Assembly: GCF_000710775.1 (NCBI RefSeq)
Contig: NZ_JOJP01000001.1
Location: 325,083-371,763, forward strand
DNA length: 46,681 bases
From: Endozoicomonas elysicola
Lineage (GTDB): Bacteria; Pseudomonadota; Gammaproteobacteria; Pseudomonadales; Endozoicomonadaceae
Direction of reading: 5' to 3'
Below are positions 45,750 through 46,681 of the stretch, piece by piece (the first letter of the stretch is position 1; each line of letters opens with the position of its first letter). The translations under genes were made by a program, and so were the position numbers. Under the pieces are notes generated by a model, which had not been told where the DNA came from, ran no database searches, and saw only the letters and a list, made by a program, of their open reading frames with translations.

Positions 45750-46681
<932 letters not shown>

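Overview
The window looks like a chromosomal segment of a marine, probably host-associated gammaproteobacterium. An Oceanospirillales/Endozoicomonas-like organism is my guess; no species can be fixed from the sequence alone. The clues are a complete F-type ATP synthase operon in the gammaproteobacterial order, with the E. coli-like GTG start of atpF; a trimethylamine monooxygenase of the marine type; the E. coli-type yjfIJKLMC gene set; and the 3' end of an rRNA operon.

Region 1 (1-14.98 kb) is a myo-inositol catabolic locus. It holds an ABC importer (lipoprotein binding protein, fused double ATPase, permease), two xylose-isomerase-like TIM-barrel enzymes, a TauE/TSUP exporter, an RpiR-type regulator (IolR-like), IolB, IolG, an IolC-DUF2090 fusion and methylmalonate-semialdehyde dehydrogenase (IolA/MmsA). 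Together they would import inositol, oxidise it, isomerise and phosphorylate the intermediates, and cleave them towards acetyl-CoA and DHAP. No IolD and no classical IolE is present. Three 16-bp palindromes of the form TGRAA-N6-TTYCA lie before the ABC operon, iolR and iolC and are the likely IolR operators. A 276-bp MITE-like element with nested inverted repeats sits between the iolR operator and iolB. A cytoplasmic thiol peroxidase and an overlapping periplasmic paralogue with a single cysteine are embedded in the locus.

Region 2 (15.0-20.3 kb) is an acetoacetate/short-chain fatty acid island (atoD-atoA-thiolase, then atoE). It is divergent from a LysR regulator, with a perfect 18-bp palindrome between them. 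Region 3 (20.3-28.0 kb) is mixed: HPRT plus a Cof-type HAD phosphatase, trimethylamine monooxygenase (tmm), an OmpA-family porin, an AT-rich orphan with methyltransferase-like motifs, an HI0933/BaiN-type flavoprotein and a lactonase-type beta-propeller.

Region 4 (28.0-35.9 kb) is atpIBEFHAGDC on the minus strand, with strong hairpins in several intergenic gaps. Region 5 (36.1-38.7 kb) holds a YeiE-like LysR regulator, an unannotated 50-codon ORF with its own terminator, an AT-rich non-coding stretch and a small outer-membrane beta-barrel gene. Region 6 (38.7-43.7 kb) is a yjfIJKLMC-type module (DUF2170, PspA-like, DUF2491, DUF350, DUF1190 lipoprotein, ATP-grasp ligase), interrupted by an oppositely oriented LysE-family exporter. 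The window ends with trkH, 5S rRNA and the 3' part of 23S rRNA, all on the minus strand.

The most interesting items are the MITE in the iol control region, the periplasmic 1-Cys Tpx paralogue, the orphan methyltransferase-like gene, and the PspA/ATP-grasp module with a conserved Gly-Gly-ending lipoprotein tail. No CRISPR array, integrase or complete insertion sequence was seen.
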